Part shown: piece by piece, positions 1 to 7,747 of the stretch | Layout of the letters: each line of letters opens with the position of its first letter | Numbering within the stretch: position 1 is the first letter of the stretch | Position numbers and translations under genes: made by a program | Notes under the pieces: model-generated | Database searches by the model: none | Seen by the model: the letters and a program-made list of their open reading frames with translations, nothing else | What the model was told of the DNA's origin: nothing | Assembly (NCBI RefSeq): GCF_004011505.1 | Contig: NZ_SAUN01000001.1 | Coordinates: 7,281,501 to 7,345,500 of the forward strand | DNA from: Nonomuraea polychroma | Lineage (GTDB): Bacteria > Actinomycetota > Actinomycetes > Streptosporangiales > Streptosporangiaceae | DNA: 64,000 nt | Direction: 5' to 3'

Positions 1-481
1 CCAGCACGCCGTCCCGATCGGCCGGCGGCGTGGCCATGAGCACCGCGAGCGCCTCCGCGGTCGGCGGGGCTACCTCGGTGCCCGGTGTCGACATGATCGA
101 GGTCAGGGTGAGCACCCGTTCGGGATGCCGGATGGCCAGGGTCTGGGCGATCATCCCGCCCATCGACGCCCCGACCACGTGGGCGGCGGGCCAGGCAAGC
201 GCGTCCATGAGGCAGGCGGCGTCGTCCGCCAGGTCGTCGAGCAGGTACGGCGCGGGCGCCCCCGCCTCGGGGACGCCCTTGTCGTGGAAGTGCGTGGACA
301 GGCCCGCGTCGCGGTTGTCGAACCGCACGACGTGGTGGCCCTGCTCCGCCAGCAGCCGGCAGAACTCCTCGTTCCAGTGGATGAGCTGAGCACCGAGCCC
401 CATGATGAGGAGCAGGGGTCGTCCTGCCGGCGAGCCGAAGGTCTCGTAGGCGATGTCAATGCCGTTGGCGGTTGCGCGCAT
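1..481 (-). CDS. alpha/beta hydrolase, 3' end cut by window edge
   Basis: The minus-strand frame starts at the ATG at 481-479 and runs open for 160 codons to the window edge, so the C-terminal part (including the catalytic His) is outside. The visible part begins MRATANGIDIAYETFG and has the oxyanion-hole segment LLLIMGLGAQ, the FDNRDAGLS strand typical of epoxide-hydrolase/haloperoxidase-like hydrolases, and the nucleophile elbow GASMGGM, with Ser as nucleophile. The substrate cannot be told. No ribosome-binding site is visible, because a 31-bp perfect palindrome ends 4 bp upstream of the ATG. Translation may therefore be leaderless and transcription repressor-controlled. Family assignment is firm; substrate is unknown. 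Confidence 0.85.
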   Translation of the reverse strand, partial: MRATANGIDIAYETFGSPAGRPLLLIMGLGAQLIHWNEEFCRLLAEQGHHVVRFDNRDAGLSTHFHDKGVPEAGAPAPYLLDDLADDAACLMDALAWPAAHVVGASMGGMIAQTLAIRHPERVLTLTSIMSTPGTEVAPPTAEALAVLMATPPADRDGVL

Positions 482-485
482 GGTC

Positions 486-516
486 ACGGAGACCAGAATG
501 ACATTCTGGTCTCCGT
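486..516. promoter_or_regulatory. perfect 31-bp palindrome, probable operator
   Basis: Two 15-bp arms (486-500 and 502-516) are exact reverse complements around a single central A. The core is GGAGACCAGAATG facing CATTCTGGTCTCC. It sits 4 bp upstream of the hydrolase ATG, where it would overlap a promoter, and has no T-run after it as a terminator would. This is the geometry of a TetR-type operator. The cognate regulator is not identifiable in the window. Confidence 0.65.
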
Positions 517-553
517 ACGTAAAGTCAGCGCTTGACGAGCCTGCGGCGCGTAG

Positions 554-1345
554 TCAGCTCTTGAGGAGCCTTCGGCCGAGCACCGCGCCACCGCCGGCCA
601 GGGCCAGGATGCCCGTGGCGAGAACGGCGCCGCTCACCGGACTGGACGCCCCGACCTCGGCCTCGGTGTCCTCTGCGCTCGCGGGAGCGGAGACACGCTC
701 AGGAGCGGCGACGGCCTTCCCGCCCGCCGGCTCCTCGGTGGGCTCAGCGGCCTTTCCGGCCGCCGGCTTCTCGGTGGGCTCCTCTTCGGCCACGACCTTG
801 GGGGGCTCGGCCGGGTTGGTGTCCTTCCTGGCCCAGGCGCCGGTGGAGAAGGGGACCGGCTGGTTCTTCTTGCCGACACCGGGACCCCACTTGGTGATGA
901 CGTAGTCGATGTCGATGTGGCCCTGGCCGCCGACGCCGTCCACGTGGAGCGTGTCGGGGTTGAACGTGCCGCCGGTCAGCTCGGCGAAGGTCTTGGCGTC
1001 CAGGTCGAGCATGATGCCGCGGTTGGACGGCGTGCCCGGGCCGCGGTCGCCGACGAAGAAGGGCAGCTTCTTGCCCTTGTAGATGACGTATCCCTCGGTC
1101 AGCAGCGGCCAGCTCGGGCTGGCGGCGAGCCCCTTCTGCATGGGCTTGCCACTGGCCGGCATGCCGGTGTCACCGGCGCGGCCGGAGCCGTCGTCCCAGA
1201 AATAGGACGCTGTGGTCGAGCCCTTGAGCAGGACCTTCTGTTCGTTGTCGGAGTCGGCCTGGGCGGCTGTACAGGCGATGGTCAGCGTGGTGGCGGCGGA
1301 GGCGGCGAGCAGGGCGCAGGAACGCAGGCCAAAACGTGCAGACAT
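554..1345 (-). CDS. secreted RlpA-like double-psi beta-barrel protein with C-terminal membrane anchor
   Basis: The 263-aa protein has an N-terminal signal peptide (hydrophobic core ALLAASAATTLTIA, probable AQA cleavage near residue 31). A compact domain follows with the RlpA/expansin-like signatures ASYFWDDG and FVGDRGPG...IMLDLDAKTF, matching the V-x-DRGP and IDLS elements of double-psi barrels. Then come a Pro/Glu/Ala-rich repetitive linker (PTEKPAAGKAAEPTEEPAGG) and a final hydrophobic helix ending RRLLKS. I chose the ATG at 1345, which places the signal peptide directly at the N terminus; an upstream start at 1381 would add 12 unlikely residues. Such proteins act on the cell wall outside the cell. 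A c-di-AMP riboswitch precedes the gene, as is usual for actinobacterial cell-wall lytic proteins. Lytic activity is inferred, not visible. Confidence 0.8.
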   Translation of the reverse strand: MSARFGLRSCALLAASAATTLTIACTAAQADSDNEQKVLLKGSTTASYFWDDGSGRAGDTGMPASGKPMQKGLAASPSWPLLTEGYVIYKGKKLPFFVGDRGPGTPSNRGIMLDLDAKTFAELTGGTFNPDTLHVDGVGGQGHIDIDYVITKWGPGVGKKNQPVPFSTGAWARKDTNPAEPPKVVAEEEPTEKPAAGKAAEPTEEPAGGKAVAAPERVSAPASAEDTEAEVGASSPVSGAVLATGILALAGGGAVLGRRLLKS

Positions 1346-1529
1346 AGAGCAGTGAGGTCCTTTGCGAGGGGTCAGGGACACGCGCTCCTGAAAAAGGGCG
1401 TAGCAAAGCAGAAAGCCGAGCGGGGGTTACTACGCGGAGCGCGGAAAGAGCCTGGGAAAAGGGCCGATCAGCCGGTGGCCGGCACGACGCTGTCTGGGGG
1501 TACGACGCGGTGATACATCAATGAGGTGT

Positions 1530-1657
1530 CCTCTCCATCACGCCTACCGGGTTAGCTGACGGGTTCGGGCTTGGAGGATGCCCTACCGGCCAGGTGGCCG
1601 GATTCACCCCTGAGGGATGGGTCCCCGGTTCCCGATCGCTCGGGATTCGGCTATGTA
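1530..1657 (-). promoter_or_regulatory. ydaO-yuaA: c-di-AMP riboswitch (ydaO/yuaA class)
   Basis: Read on the minus strand, this leader carries the hallmark segments of the ydaO class in order: GCCGAATCC, CCGGGGACCCA, GGGGTGAAT, CCGGTAGGG, then GCCCGAACCCG-TCAGCTAACCCG-GTAGGCG followed by GGAGAGG. The downstream gene is an RlpA-like wall protein, a common ydaO target in Actinobacteria. Known biology: c-di-AMP binding generally turns these genes off. Boundaries are approximate by about 10 bases. Confidence 0.9.
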
Positions 1658-1666
1658 ATGGCCCAC

Positions 1667-1696
1667 ACTGTAACCACGTATTCCGGACATACGCAA
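1667..1696 (-). promoter_or_regulatory. candidate sigma-70-type promoter of the riboswitch transcript
   Basis: On the minus strand TTGCGT (1696-1691) and TACAGT (1672-1667) are separated by 18 bases and lie just upstream of the riboswitch aptamer. Position and match are reasonable, but no start site is proven. Confidence 0.45.
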
Positions 1697-1789
1697 ACGA
1701 TTCATCATGAATCGGACAAAAGATCTACCTTCATATGAAGGCATAGAAAGAGGGGGCACGGCATGCCGTACCCCCTCGAAATTCGAGCC

Positions 1790-1990
1790 TCAGCCGCCGC
1801 TCTTGCGCCTGAACGATCTTTTACTCGCAGCCGGGCCGTGCGCCCCGTGGATCTTCGATGGGTCGCCACCCCTGCCACCCGCGCCCGACCCCGCGTGCTG
1901 GTTGCGCTTGCGCTCCAGCGCCTCACGGAACTTGCGCTTCATCTCGTCCTCGGAAGTTTCGCTGGTTTCCGGCTCCGGTGTATCCGCCAT
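1790..1990 (-). CDS. DUF5302 small protein
   Basis: This 66-aa hydrophilic protein begins MADTPEPETSETSED, has the central stretch KRKFREALERKRNQH and ends SKIHGAHGPAASKRSFRRKSGG. That is the characteristic tail of the actinobacterial DUF5302 family, which is about this length. The ATG at 1990 has GGAGG-like sequence just upstream; longer frames reaching 2131 add non-conserved residues. The basic tail could bind nucleic acid, but no function is established. It is divergent from the MreB-like gene. Confidence 0.85.
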   Translation of the reverse strand: MADTPEPETSETSEDEMKRKFREALERKRNQHAGSGAGGRGGDPSKIHGAHGPAASKRSFRRKSGG

Positions 1991-2174
1991 GAGGACCTCC
2001 ATGGTGTTGGGGACAATCACAGCTTCGCACGGCCCCGCTTGTGGCGCGAAACCGGGGCGGTGCGGCACGCGGCCCGAGCTCAGATGCCTTGAGTAAAGAC
2101 GAACCGTTCCTGGTATTGCGTTGGGGCGCACCTGGAAACAGAAGCCACATGACGGTCAACCCCCCGGAGCGGCG

Positions 2175-3164
2175 ATGAGCGTCCTCGGCCACGACCTGGC
2201 GATGGATCTCGGGGCGGCGAGGACGCGGATCTACGTCAAGGGCAAGGGCATTGTCCTGGACGAGCCCTCGGCCGTCGCGCTCGACGCCGAGACGGGCAAG
2301 GTCCTCGGGTACGGCGCGGCAGCCGTGGGCGTGCCCGGCGAGACGTGCTGGCCGATCAGCGCCGGTCTGCCTGCCGACGGTGAGCTCACCCGGCGCCTGC
2401 TCCGGTATTTCATCCGCAGAGTGCACAGACATCCGTTCGCCCGGCCGCGCGTGGTCATGGCCGTGCCCGAGGACTCCACGCCGATCGACCGGGCGGCGCT
2501 GCGGGACCTGGCGTTCGAGGCGGAGGTGCGGGACATCCTGCTGATCCCGCACGCCCTGGCGGCGGCGCTCGGCGCGGGCGTGCCGGTCAAGGACTGCGCC
2601 GGGTGGATGGTCATCGACATCGGCCGCGACGCGGCCAGGATCGCGGTGCTCTCGTACGGGGCCGTGGTGGCCTCCGGCACGGTGGCCGTCGGCGGCCATG
2701 CCATGAGCAAGTCGATCGTCCGTCTGGTCGAGCGTGACCACGGGCTGCTGATCGACGAGGAGGAGGCGGAGGCGGCCAAGCGCCGGGCGGGCTCGGAGTG
2801 GAAGCCGCTGGACCGGCAGGTGCTGGTCCGCGGCAAGGACACGGAGACCGGCCAGGAGCGCACGGCCGCGCTCCCGGTGCAACTGATCTACGAGGCGACG
2901 AGGCAGCCGGTCGAGTCCATCGAGCGGGCGGCGGCCGGGATCGTGGAGCACTGCCCGGCCGAGTTGGTGGCCGACCTCGGGGAACAGGGTGCGGTGCTGG
3001 TGGGGGGTGGCGCGCTGCTACGCGGGCTGTGCCGGCGGATGCGTACCGCCTTGTGCATGCCGGTGCGCAGGGCGGAGCGGCCGCTGGAGTCCGTGGCGCT
3101 CGGCCTCGGACACTGTGTCGACGACCTGGGACTGATCGCCAAGCTCAGGGGCGGCGGCGTGTGA
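2175..3164 (+). CDS. MreB-like actin homologue
   Basis: The 329-aa protein has the actin/Hsp70 ATPase layout of MreB: phosphate-1 DLGAARTRIYVKGKGIVLDEP near the N terminus, phosphate-2 VIDIGRDAARIAVLSYG in the middle, and the adenosine motif VLVGGGALLRGL near the C terminus. Two usual phosphate-loop residues differ: DLGTAN is DLGAAR here. The start at ATG 2175 follows a GGAGCGG ribosome-binding site; earlier in-frame starts add a non-conserved leader. No mreC, mreD or PBP gene follows, so this is probably a divergent stand-alone paralogue like those in sporulating actinomycetes rather than the primary mreB. Its stop overlaps the next start by GTGA. Confidence 0.85.
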   Translation: MSVLGHDLAMDLGAARTRIYVKGKGIVLDEPSAVALDAETGKVLGYGAAAVGVPGETCWPISAGLPADGELTRRLLRYFIRRVHRHPFARPRVVMAVPEDSTPIDRAALRDLAFEAEVRDILLIPHALAAALGAGVPVKDCAGWMVIDIGRDAARIAVLSYGAVVASGTVAVGGHAMSKSIVRLVERDHGLLIDEEEAEAAKRRAGSEWKPLDRQVLVRGKDTETGQERTAALPVQLIYEATRQPVESIERAAAGIVEHCPAELVADLGEQGAVLVGGGALLRGLCRRMRTALCMPVRRAERPLESVALGLGHCVDDLGLIAKLRGGGV

Positions 3165-3322
3165 CGCCGGGCCTGGTCGTCTTCGGCGACAAGCGCTCGC
3201 TGCTGAAGGAGCTGGTGGACGTCACCGTCGCGGGTGCCGACGAGCCGGTGGCGTGGCCGCCCGAGCAGTGGGAGGAGTGGACGCACCGTACGCTGGCCGC
3301 CCAGCTCCTCCAACCCACGTGA
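3161..3322 (+). CDS. small protein translationally coupled to the MreB-like gene
   Basis: This 53-aa ORF starts with GTG at 3161, overlapping the TGA of the MreB-like gene (GTGA). It reads MTPGLVVFGDKRSLLKELVDV and continues with an acidic, Trp-rich second half (VAWPPEQWEEWTHRTLAAQLLQPT). It has no signal peptide or membrane helix. I do not recognise a family. The tight coupling and the natural-looking composition make it a likely real gene whose product may partner the actin homologue (inference). Confidence 0.6.
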   Translation: MTPGLVVFGDKRSLLKELVDVTVAGADEPVAWPPEQWEEWTHRTLAAQLLQPT

Positions 3323-3332
3323 CAGCACGTGG

Positions 3333-4553
3333 CTACGGCGTGGCCAGCGCCTCCGTCGGGGACAGACGGGAGGCGCGGATGGCCGGATAGAGGCCGGCCA
3401 TGGCGCCGATCATCAGCGTCGCCGCGAGGCCGCCGACGGTGGCCCAGGCCGGCACCACGGAAGGCCAGCCACTGTAGAGCGCGTACCCCATGGTGACGGC
3501 GGTGCCCAGGAGCACGCCGCCCGCTCCCCCGATCGCCGACAGCAGCAGCGACTCGGCCAGGAACTGGGTGCGGATCTGGCCGCGGGTCGCGCCCAGCGAG
3601 CGGCGCAGGCCGATCTCCGCGCGGCGTTCCAGCACCGAGATCACCATGGTGTTGGCCACGCCGACACCGCCCACGAGCAGGGCCACCGCGCCCACGCCCA
3701 GCAGGAGGTTGGCGAACGCCTGGCTGGTCGCCTGCTTGGCGGCCAGCGCGTCGGACGGGCGGGAGACGTCGATCTCGTTCGGCGCCTCCGGGTTGGCGGT
3801 GCCGGCGAGGACCTGACGTACCGCCTCCAGCTTGGCCTCCTCCGACCGGGTGTAGAGCGTGGTCGGGTGCCCGTCGAAGTCCAGCCGTTCCTCCGCCACC
3901 GGCCAGCCGACCATGACGCCGCTGTCCAGGTCGGTGGCGAGCGCGACCGGGTTCAGCACGCCGACCACGGTGAAGCGCTCGCCGCCGACGACGACCTGCG
4001 TGTCCTGGCTGACCGAGCCGATGCCGAGCCGCTGGGCGGCGGCCGAGCCGAGCACCGCGGCCGGGTACCGTTCGGTGGCCTGGTTGAGCCAGGTCCCGCT
4101 GCGCAGCGTCGCGCCCACGGTGGCCAGCAGGTCGAGGCGGGCGGCGTACGTGGTGATGCCGCCGGTCTGGGCCTCGGGGATCTGCTCGGACCGGTAGACC
4201 TTGGCCTCGGAGACCTTCGCCACCGCGGAGGCCGCCTGCACCGGGCCGATGCGCTCGATCATCGCCTCGGCGTCCTTCGGCATCTGCGCCGCCTCGCCCG
4301 CGAGCGTGGTGCCCGACGTGACCGTGAGCAGGTTGGTGCCGAGGGCGGAGAGCGTACGATCGAGCTCGGCGCCCGAGGAGGACGAGAGCCCGACAACGCC
4401 CACCATGGCCGCGATGCCGATGGCGATGCCGAGCGCGGACAGGAACGCCCGCAGCGGGCGCGTCCGCAGACCGATCGCGCCCACCCGCATCACGTCGCCC
4501 AGCCGCATGCCGGCCGGGGCCAGTTTGGGCCGTTTCACCTCGACGAGGGTCAT
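3333..4553 (-). CDS. MacB-type ABC transporter permease
   Basis: The 406-aa protein has one N-terminal membrane helix (AFLSALGIAIGIAAMVGVVG), a large extracytoplasmic MacB_PCD-like region (about residues 45-270) and three C-terminal helices of the FtsX core, ending in a cytoplasmic RASRLSPTEALATP tail. Four-helix MacB topology fits tripartite-type export of peptides, antibiotics or lipoprotein-linked molecules rather than import. The start overlaps the stop of the ATPase gene (TGATG). It is the last gene of the lipoprotein-adaptor-ATPase-permease operon. Confidence 0.9.
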   Translation of the reverse strand: MTLVEVKRPKLAPAGMRLGDVMRVGAIGLRTRPLRAFLSALGIAIGIAAMVGVVGLSSSSGAELDRTLSALGTNLLTVTSGTTLAGEAAQMPKDAEAMIERIGPVQAASAVAKVSEAKVYRSEQIPEAQTGGITTYAARLDLLATVGATLRSGTWLNQATERYPAAVLGSAAAQRLGIGSVSQDTQVVVGGERFTVVGVLNPVALATDLDSGVMVGWPVAEERLDFDGHPTTLYTRSEEAKLEAVRQVLAGTANPEAPNEIDVSRPSDALAAKQATSQAFANLLLGVGAVALLVGGVGVANTMVISVLERRAEIGLRRSLGATRGQIRTQFLAESLLLSAIGGAGGVLLGTAVTMGYALYSGWPSVVPAWATVGGLAATLMIGAMAGLYPAIRASRLSPTEALATP

Positions 4554-5257
4554 CACGCCACTCCTGATTCGGCCATTTCCGGCGCTGCGGTGTCCGAGAT
4601 GATCTCACCGTCACGCATCCCCACCTGCCGCGGCAGGCTGGCGGCGATCTCCCGGTCGTGCGTGATGATCACGATGGTCGTGCCGGACGTGTTCAGCTCG
4701 TGCAGCAACTCCATGACCCCCGTGCCCGACACGGAGTCCAGGGCCCCGGTCGGCTCGTCGGCCAGCACCAGCGGCGGCTCGCCCGCCACGGCCCTGGCGA
4801 TGGCCACGCGCTGCCGCTCGCCGCCGGACAATTCGTGCGGCTCGTGGTCCATGCGATGCCCGAGACCGACCCGTTCGAGCGCGGCGGCCGCCCGGCGGCG
4901 CCGCTCGGACCGGCTCATACCGGTGTAGATGAGGCCGTCGGCCACATTGTCCAGCGCGGGGACCTTCGCGGCGAGGTGGAAGTGCTGGAAGACGAAGCCG
5001 ATCGTGGTGGCGCGCAGCGCCGAGAGCTGGCCGTCGGACAGTTTCGAGACGTCGTAGCCGTCGATGTGGATGGTTCCCGACGTCGGCCGGTCGAGGGTGC
5101 CGATGACGTTGAGCATCGTCGACTTCCCCGACCCCGACGGGCCGACGATGGCGATGAGCTCACCGTGCTCGATGCGCAATGTCACCGAGTTCAGCGCCGT
5201 CACCCCGCCGGGGTAGGACTTGGACACATCCGTCAGCGCGATCATGGGGTACGTCAC
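4553..5257 (-). CDS. MacB/LolD-type ABC transporter ATPase
   Basis: The 234-aa ATP-binding subunit has Walker A GPSGSGKST, Q-loop FVFQHFHL, signature LSGGERQRVAIARA, Walker B LVLADEPTGALDS and the H-loop ITHDREIA. PTGALD is typical of MacB/LolD exporters. The GTG at 5257 overlaps the adaptor stop (GTGA); an alternative ATG lies at 5245. It pairs with the downstream permease. Confidence 0.93.
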   Translation of the reverse strand: MTYPMIALTDVSKSYPGGVTALNSVTLRIEHGELIAIVGPSGSGKSTMLNVIGTLDRPTSGTIHIDGYDVSKLSDGQLSALRATTIGFVFQHFHLAAKVPALDNVADGLIYTGMSRSERRRRAAAALERVGLGHRMDHEPHELSGGERQRVAIARAVAGEPPLVLADEPTGALDSVSGTGVMELLHELNTSGTTIVIITHDREIAASLPRQVGMRDGEIISDTAAPEMAESGVA

Positions 5258-6387
5258 TTCGGCATCCCCACGGTCATGCCTTCGGTGAGCCCGTCACCTT
5301 CGACCTCGACCCGCCCGCCGGCGAACAACCCCGTCTCCACGGCGATGTACCGGGATGTGCCGCCTTCGATGATCTCCAGGCCGAACCCGCCCTCCTGCAG
5401 CGCCACGAGCGCCGCGACCGGCACGGTGAGCACGTTCTTGCGCTGCGAAGCGGTGAACGTCACATCCACCGATGCCTTGTCGAGCCCGTTGGCGGCCTTG
5501 GCGTTGCCGATCGAGACCAGGGCCTCCACCCGGGTCTCGGGGTCGGCGTTCTGGCTCTCGCCCGGCACGATGACCGTGGCGACCTCGGTGACCTTGCCTT
5601 TCACGCTCTTGCCGTCGGGCAGCGTGACTTCGACCTTGGCGCCCTTCTTGGCCATCCGCTGGTCCTCGGCCTCCAGTTCGACGGTGACGACCTTGGACGT
5701 GCCCGTGTACGTCAGGACCTTCTGCCCGGGCTGGGCCGGCTGGCCTTCCTCGGACTCGATGCTCTCCACGCGTACCTTGCCGGGCGCGAAGACGACCCGG
5801 CCCAGCTCGACCACGCCGGTCTCGTCGAGGCCCCGGTCCTCCTGCCATTCCATGACGGCCTCGGCCGTGTCGTAGGTGTACTCGTCGTCGACCGTGAAGC
5901 CGTCATAGCCCAGCTTGCTGAGATTGCGCTCCAGGTTCTCCACGTCATTGCCCTCCACGCCGATCTTGAGGTCGCGGTAGGCGGGCGTGTCGCCGTACAT
6001 GAGCGTGACCGGGTCGTTGTCCAGCCGGTACAGCGACTTGCCGCGGGTGACCTGCCTGCCGCTCTCGGGCAGCCAGGTGATCGTGCCAGGCTTCCTGGTC
6101 ACCGCCGTGGTGACCGGTCCGTAGCCGAGCTCGCCGTCGGCGTCCATCGTGTCGTTCAGCGTCTGCTTGGCGACCGTGGCGGTGGCCGGGGGCAGGACGT
6201 TGGCCGACTGGGTCGGGCCTGAGGCGCCTTTCAGCAGTCCGGCGCTGTTGATCGCCACGAAGCCGCCGCCCGCGGCGGCCAGCACGATCAGGAGTCCGGC
6301 GACCACCTTGCCCCGCCCGCGACGGCGGCGCGGGCGGGCGGGCGTCGCGTCGGGCTCCGCCTTCCCGTCAACGGTGGTCATCCCCAT
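5254..6387 (-). CDS. HlyD/MacA-family adaptor with peptidoglycan-binding-like domain
   Basis: The 377-aa protein has a basic cytoplasmic N terminus (PRPRRRRGRGK), one membrane helix (VVAGLLIVLAAAGGGFVAI), and a segment resembling PG_binding_1 (DLKIGVEGNDVENLERNLSKLGYDGF, about residues 150-210). HlyD/RND-adaptor beta-barrel regions follow. These adaptors are common partners of MacB-like exporters in Gram-positive actinomycetes. The ATG at 6387 overlaps the lipoprotein stop (TGATG). Confidence 0.88.
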   Translation of the reverse strand: MGMTTVDGKAEPDATPARPRRRRGRGKVVAGLLIVLAAAGGGFVAINSAGLLKGASGPTQSANVLPPATATVAKQTLNDTMDADGELGYGPVTTAVTRKPGTITWLPESGRQVTRGKSLYRLDNDPVTLMYGDTPAYRDLKIGVEGNDVENLERNLSKLGYDGFTVDDEYTYDTAEAVMEWQEDRGLDETGVVELGRVVFAPGKVRVESIESEEGQPAQPGQKVLTYTGTSKVVTVELEAEDQRMAKKGAKVEVTLPDGKSVKGKVTEVATVIVPGESQNADPETRVEALVSIGNAKAANGLDKASVDVTFTASQRKNVLTVPVAALVALQEGGFGLEIIEGGTSRYIAVETGLFAGGRVEVEGDGLTEGMTVGMPK

Positions 6388-6902
6388 CACATGCCTCCCA
6401 TGCCCGCCTCGGCCATCTCCTTCTGGCACTTCTCCTGGGCGGACTTGAAGTCGGGGTCCTGGCCGACGTCGCCGGTGATGCGCATCATGCCGCCCTCGGG
6501 GTCCGGGTACTTCTCCACCCCGTTGTCGCGCATGCACTGCGCGACCTTGCGCAGGGCCTCGGCCTGCTTGGGGTCGCCCCCGCCCGCCTTCTGGCCGCTC
6601 GGGGCGTACTGCTTGCAGGCCTCCTGAGCCTTCTCCATCGTCTCCCTGGGCGTGTTCTTGTCGAGCCGCATCATGACGCCCTTGCCCGGCTCGGGGTCCG
6701 GCATGTCGATGCCGTTCTCCCGCATGCACTGGGCGTACTTGAGCGCCCTCTCGTGCGGGTCCTCGCTCGGCTTCGCGCTGGCCGCGGCCTGGTTTCCGGT
6801 GCCGCTCACCGACGCCACGTCCGAACCGGCGTCGCCGCCGCCGCCGCAGCCGGCCAGCAGCATGGTCGCTGCGGCCAGGGCGACGAGAACTCGTGCTCTC
6901 AT
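6387..6902 (-). CDS. lipoprotein with duplicated CMR-N-G motif, export operon component
   Basis: The 171-aa precursor has a clear lipoprotein signal peptide (MRARVLVALAAATMLLAGCGGGG, lipobox LAGC). The mature part carries two related blocks: YAQCMRENGIDMPDPEPGKG and VAQCMRDNGVEKYPDPEGG. Two further Cys residues (QEACKQY and QEKCQKE) follow the blocks, so two disulfides are plausible. It is the first gene of the operon and its stop overlaps the adaptor start. Homologues next to MacAB-like genes are familiar in actinomycetes, but their function is unknown; a ligand-sensing or substrate-handling role is inference. Confidence 0.8.
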   Translation of the reverse strand: MRARVLVALAAATMLLAGCGGGGDAGSDVASVSGTGNQAAASAKPSEDPHERALKYAQCMRENGIDMPDPEPGKGVMMRLDKNTPRETMEKAQEACKQYAPSGQKAGGGDPKQAEALRKVAQCMRDNGVEKYPDPEGGMMRITGDVGQDPDFKSAQEKCQKEMAEAGMGGM

Positions 6903-6980
6903 GGATGTCTCCTCCGTCGAATCAACGTCGTTCGAGGGGAGATGCAATAGGGCCCGCCGTTTCCTCAGCGTTTCCGTCCG

Positions 6981-7018
6981 TGCTGATTTCTTCCGGGGAG
7001 GTGCTGATTTCTTCCGGC
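6981..7018. repeat. 17-bp direct repeat, candidate response-regulator site
   Basis: The sequence GTGCTGATTTCTTCCGG occurs at about 6981-6997 and again at about 7002-7018, a 21-bp period or roughly two helical turns. It lies in the divergent promoter region between the export operon and the two-component genes. OmpR-family regulators bind tandem direct repeats on one DNA face, so this is a natural candidate. Confidence 0.6.
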
Positions 7019-7090
7019 GGCTTATTTTGACCAAATGCCCCCTACGCCACACTCAGCTCTGTAAGCGAATGAGAGGGCCTGAGGTACGCC

Positions 7091-7747
7091 ATGCGGGTGC
7101 TGGTGGTTGAGGACGAGCGGATGCTCGCCGACGCGATTGCCGAGTGGCTGCGCGAGGAGACCCACGCGGTCGATCTGGCACACGACGGCGAGGCGGCTCT
7201 GGAACGGATCGCGGTCAACGACTACGACGTGGTCGTGCTGGATCGCGACCTGCCGCGGGTGCATGGTGACGACGTGTGCAGGGAGCTGGTCGCCTCGGAG
7301 TCCGACGCGCGGGTGCTCATGCTGACGGCCGCCGCGCAGATCGACGACCGGGTGACGGGGCTGTCCATCGGGGCCGACGACTACCTGTCGAAGCCGTTCG
7401 CGTTCCCCGAGCTGGCCGCCCGCGTCCTCGCGCTGGGGCGGCGCTCGCGGCCGGCCGTGCCGCCGGTGCTGCGCCGGGCCGGGATCACGCTGGACCCGGC
7501 GCGCAGGGAGGTGTTCAGGAACGGGCGGTTCGTGCCGCTGTCGAAGAAGGAGTTCGCGGTGCTGGCCGAGCTGATGCGGGCGAACGGCAACGTGGTCTCG
7601 GCCGAGCAACTGCTGGAGAAGGCGTGGGACGAGCACGCCGACCCGTTCACGGGCGCGGTCCGGCTCACCATTCTCAAGCTCCGCCGCAAGCTCGCCGACC
7701 CGCCGGTCGTGGAGACCGTGCCAGGAGTGGGGTACCGGATCGCATGA
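7091..7747 (+). CDS. OmpR/PhoB-family response regulator
   Basis: The 218-aa protein has a receiver domain (acidic pocket DE at 9-10, phospho-acceptor Asp in VVVLDRDLPRVHG, switch Thr in LMLTAA, Lys in LSKPF). A C-terminal winged-helix effector follows (LSKKEFAVLAELM, TILKLRRKL, VPGVGYRIA). It is ATGA-coupled to the sensor kinase and divergent from the MacAB-like export operon, which it probably controls. Confidence 0.93.
   Translation: MRVLVVEDERMLADAIAEWLREETHAVDLAHDGEAALERIAVNDYDVVVLDRDLPRVHGDDVCRELVASESDARVLMLTAAAQIDDRVTGLSIGADDYLSKPFAFPELAARVLALGRRSRPAVPPVLRRAGITLDPARREVFRNGRFVPLSKKEFAVLAELMRANGNVVSAEQLLEKAWDEHADPFTGAVRLTILKLRRKLADPPVVETVPGVGYRIA

Noticed and set aside
3234..4928. Long plus-strand ORF (564 codons) opposite the MacB permease/ATPase
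   Set aside because: Antisense shadow of two clear genes; translation is Arg/Gly/His-rich with no recognisable domain.
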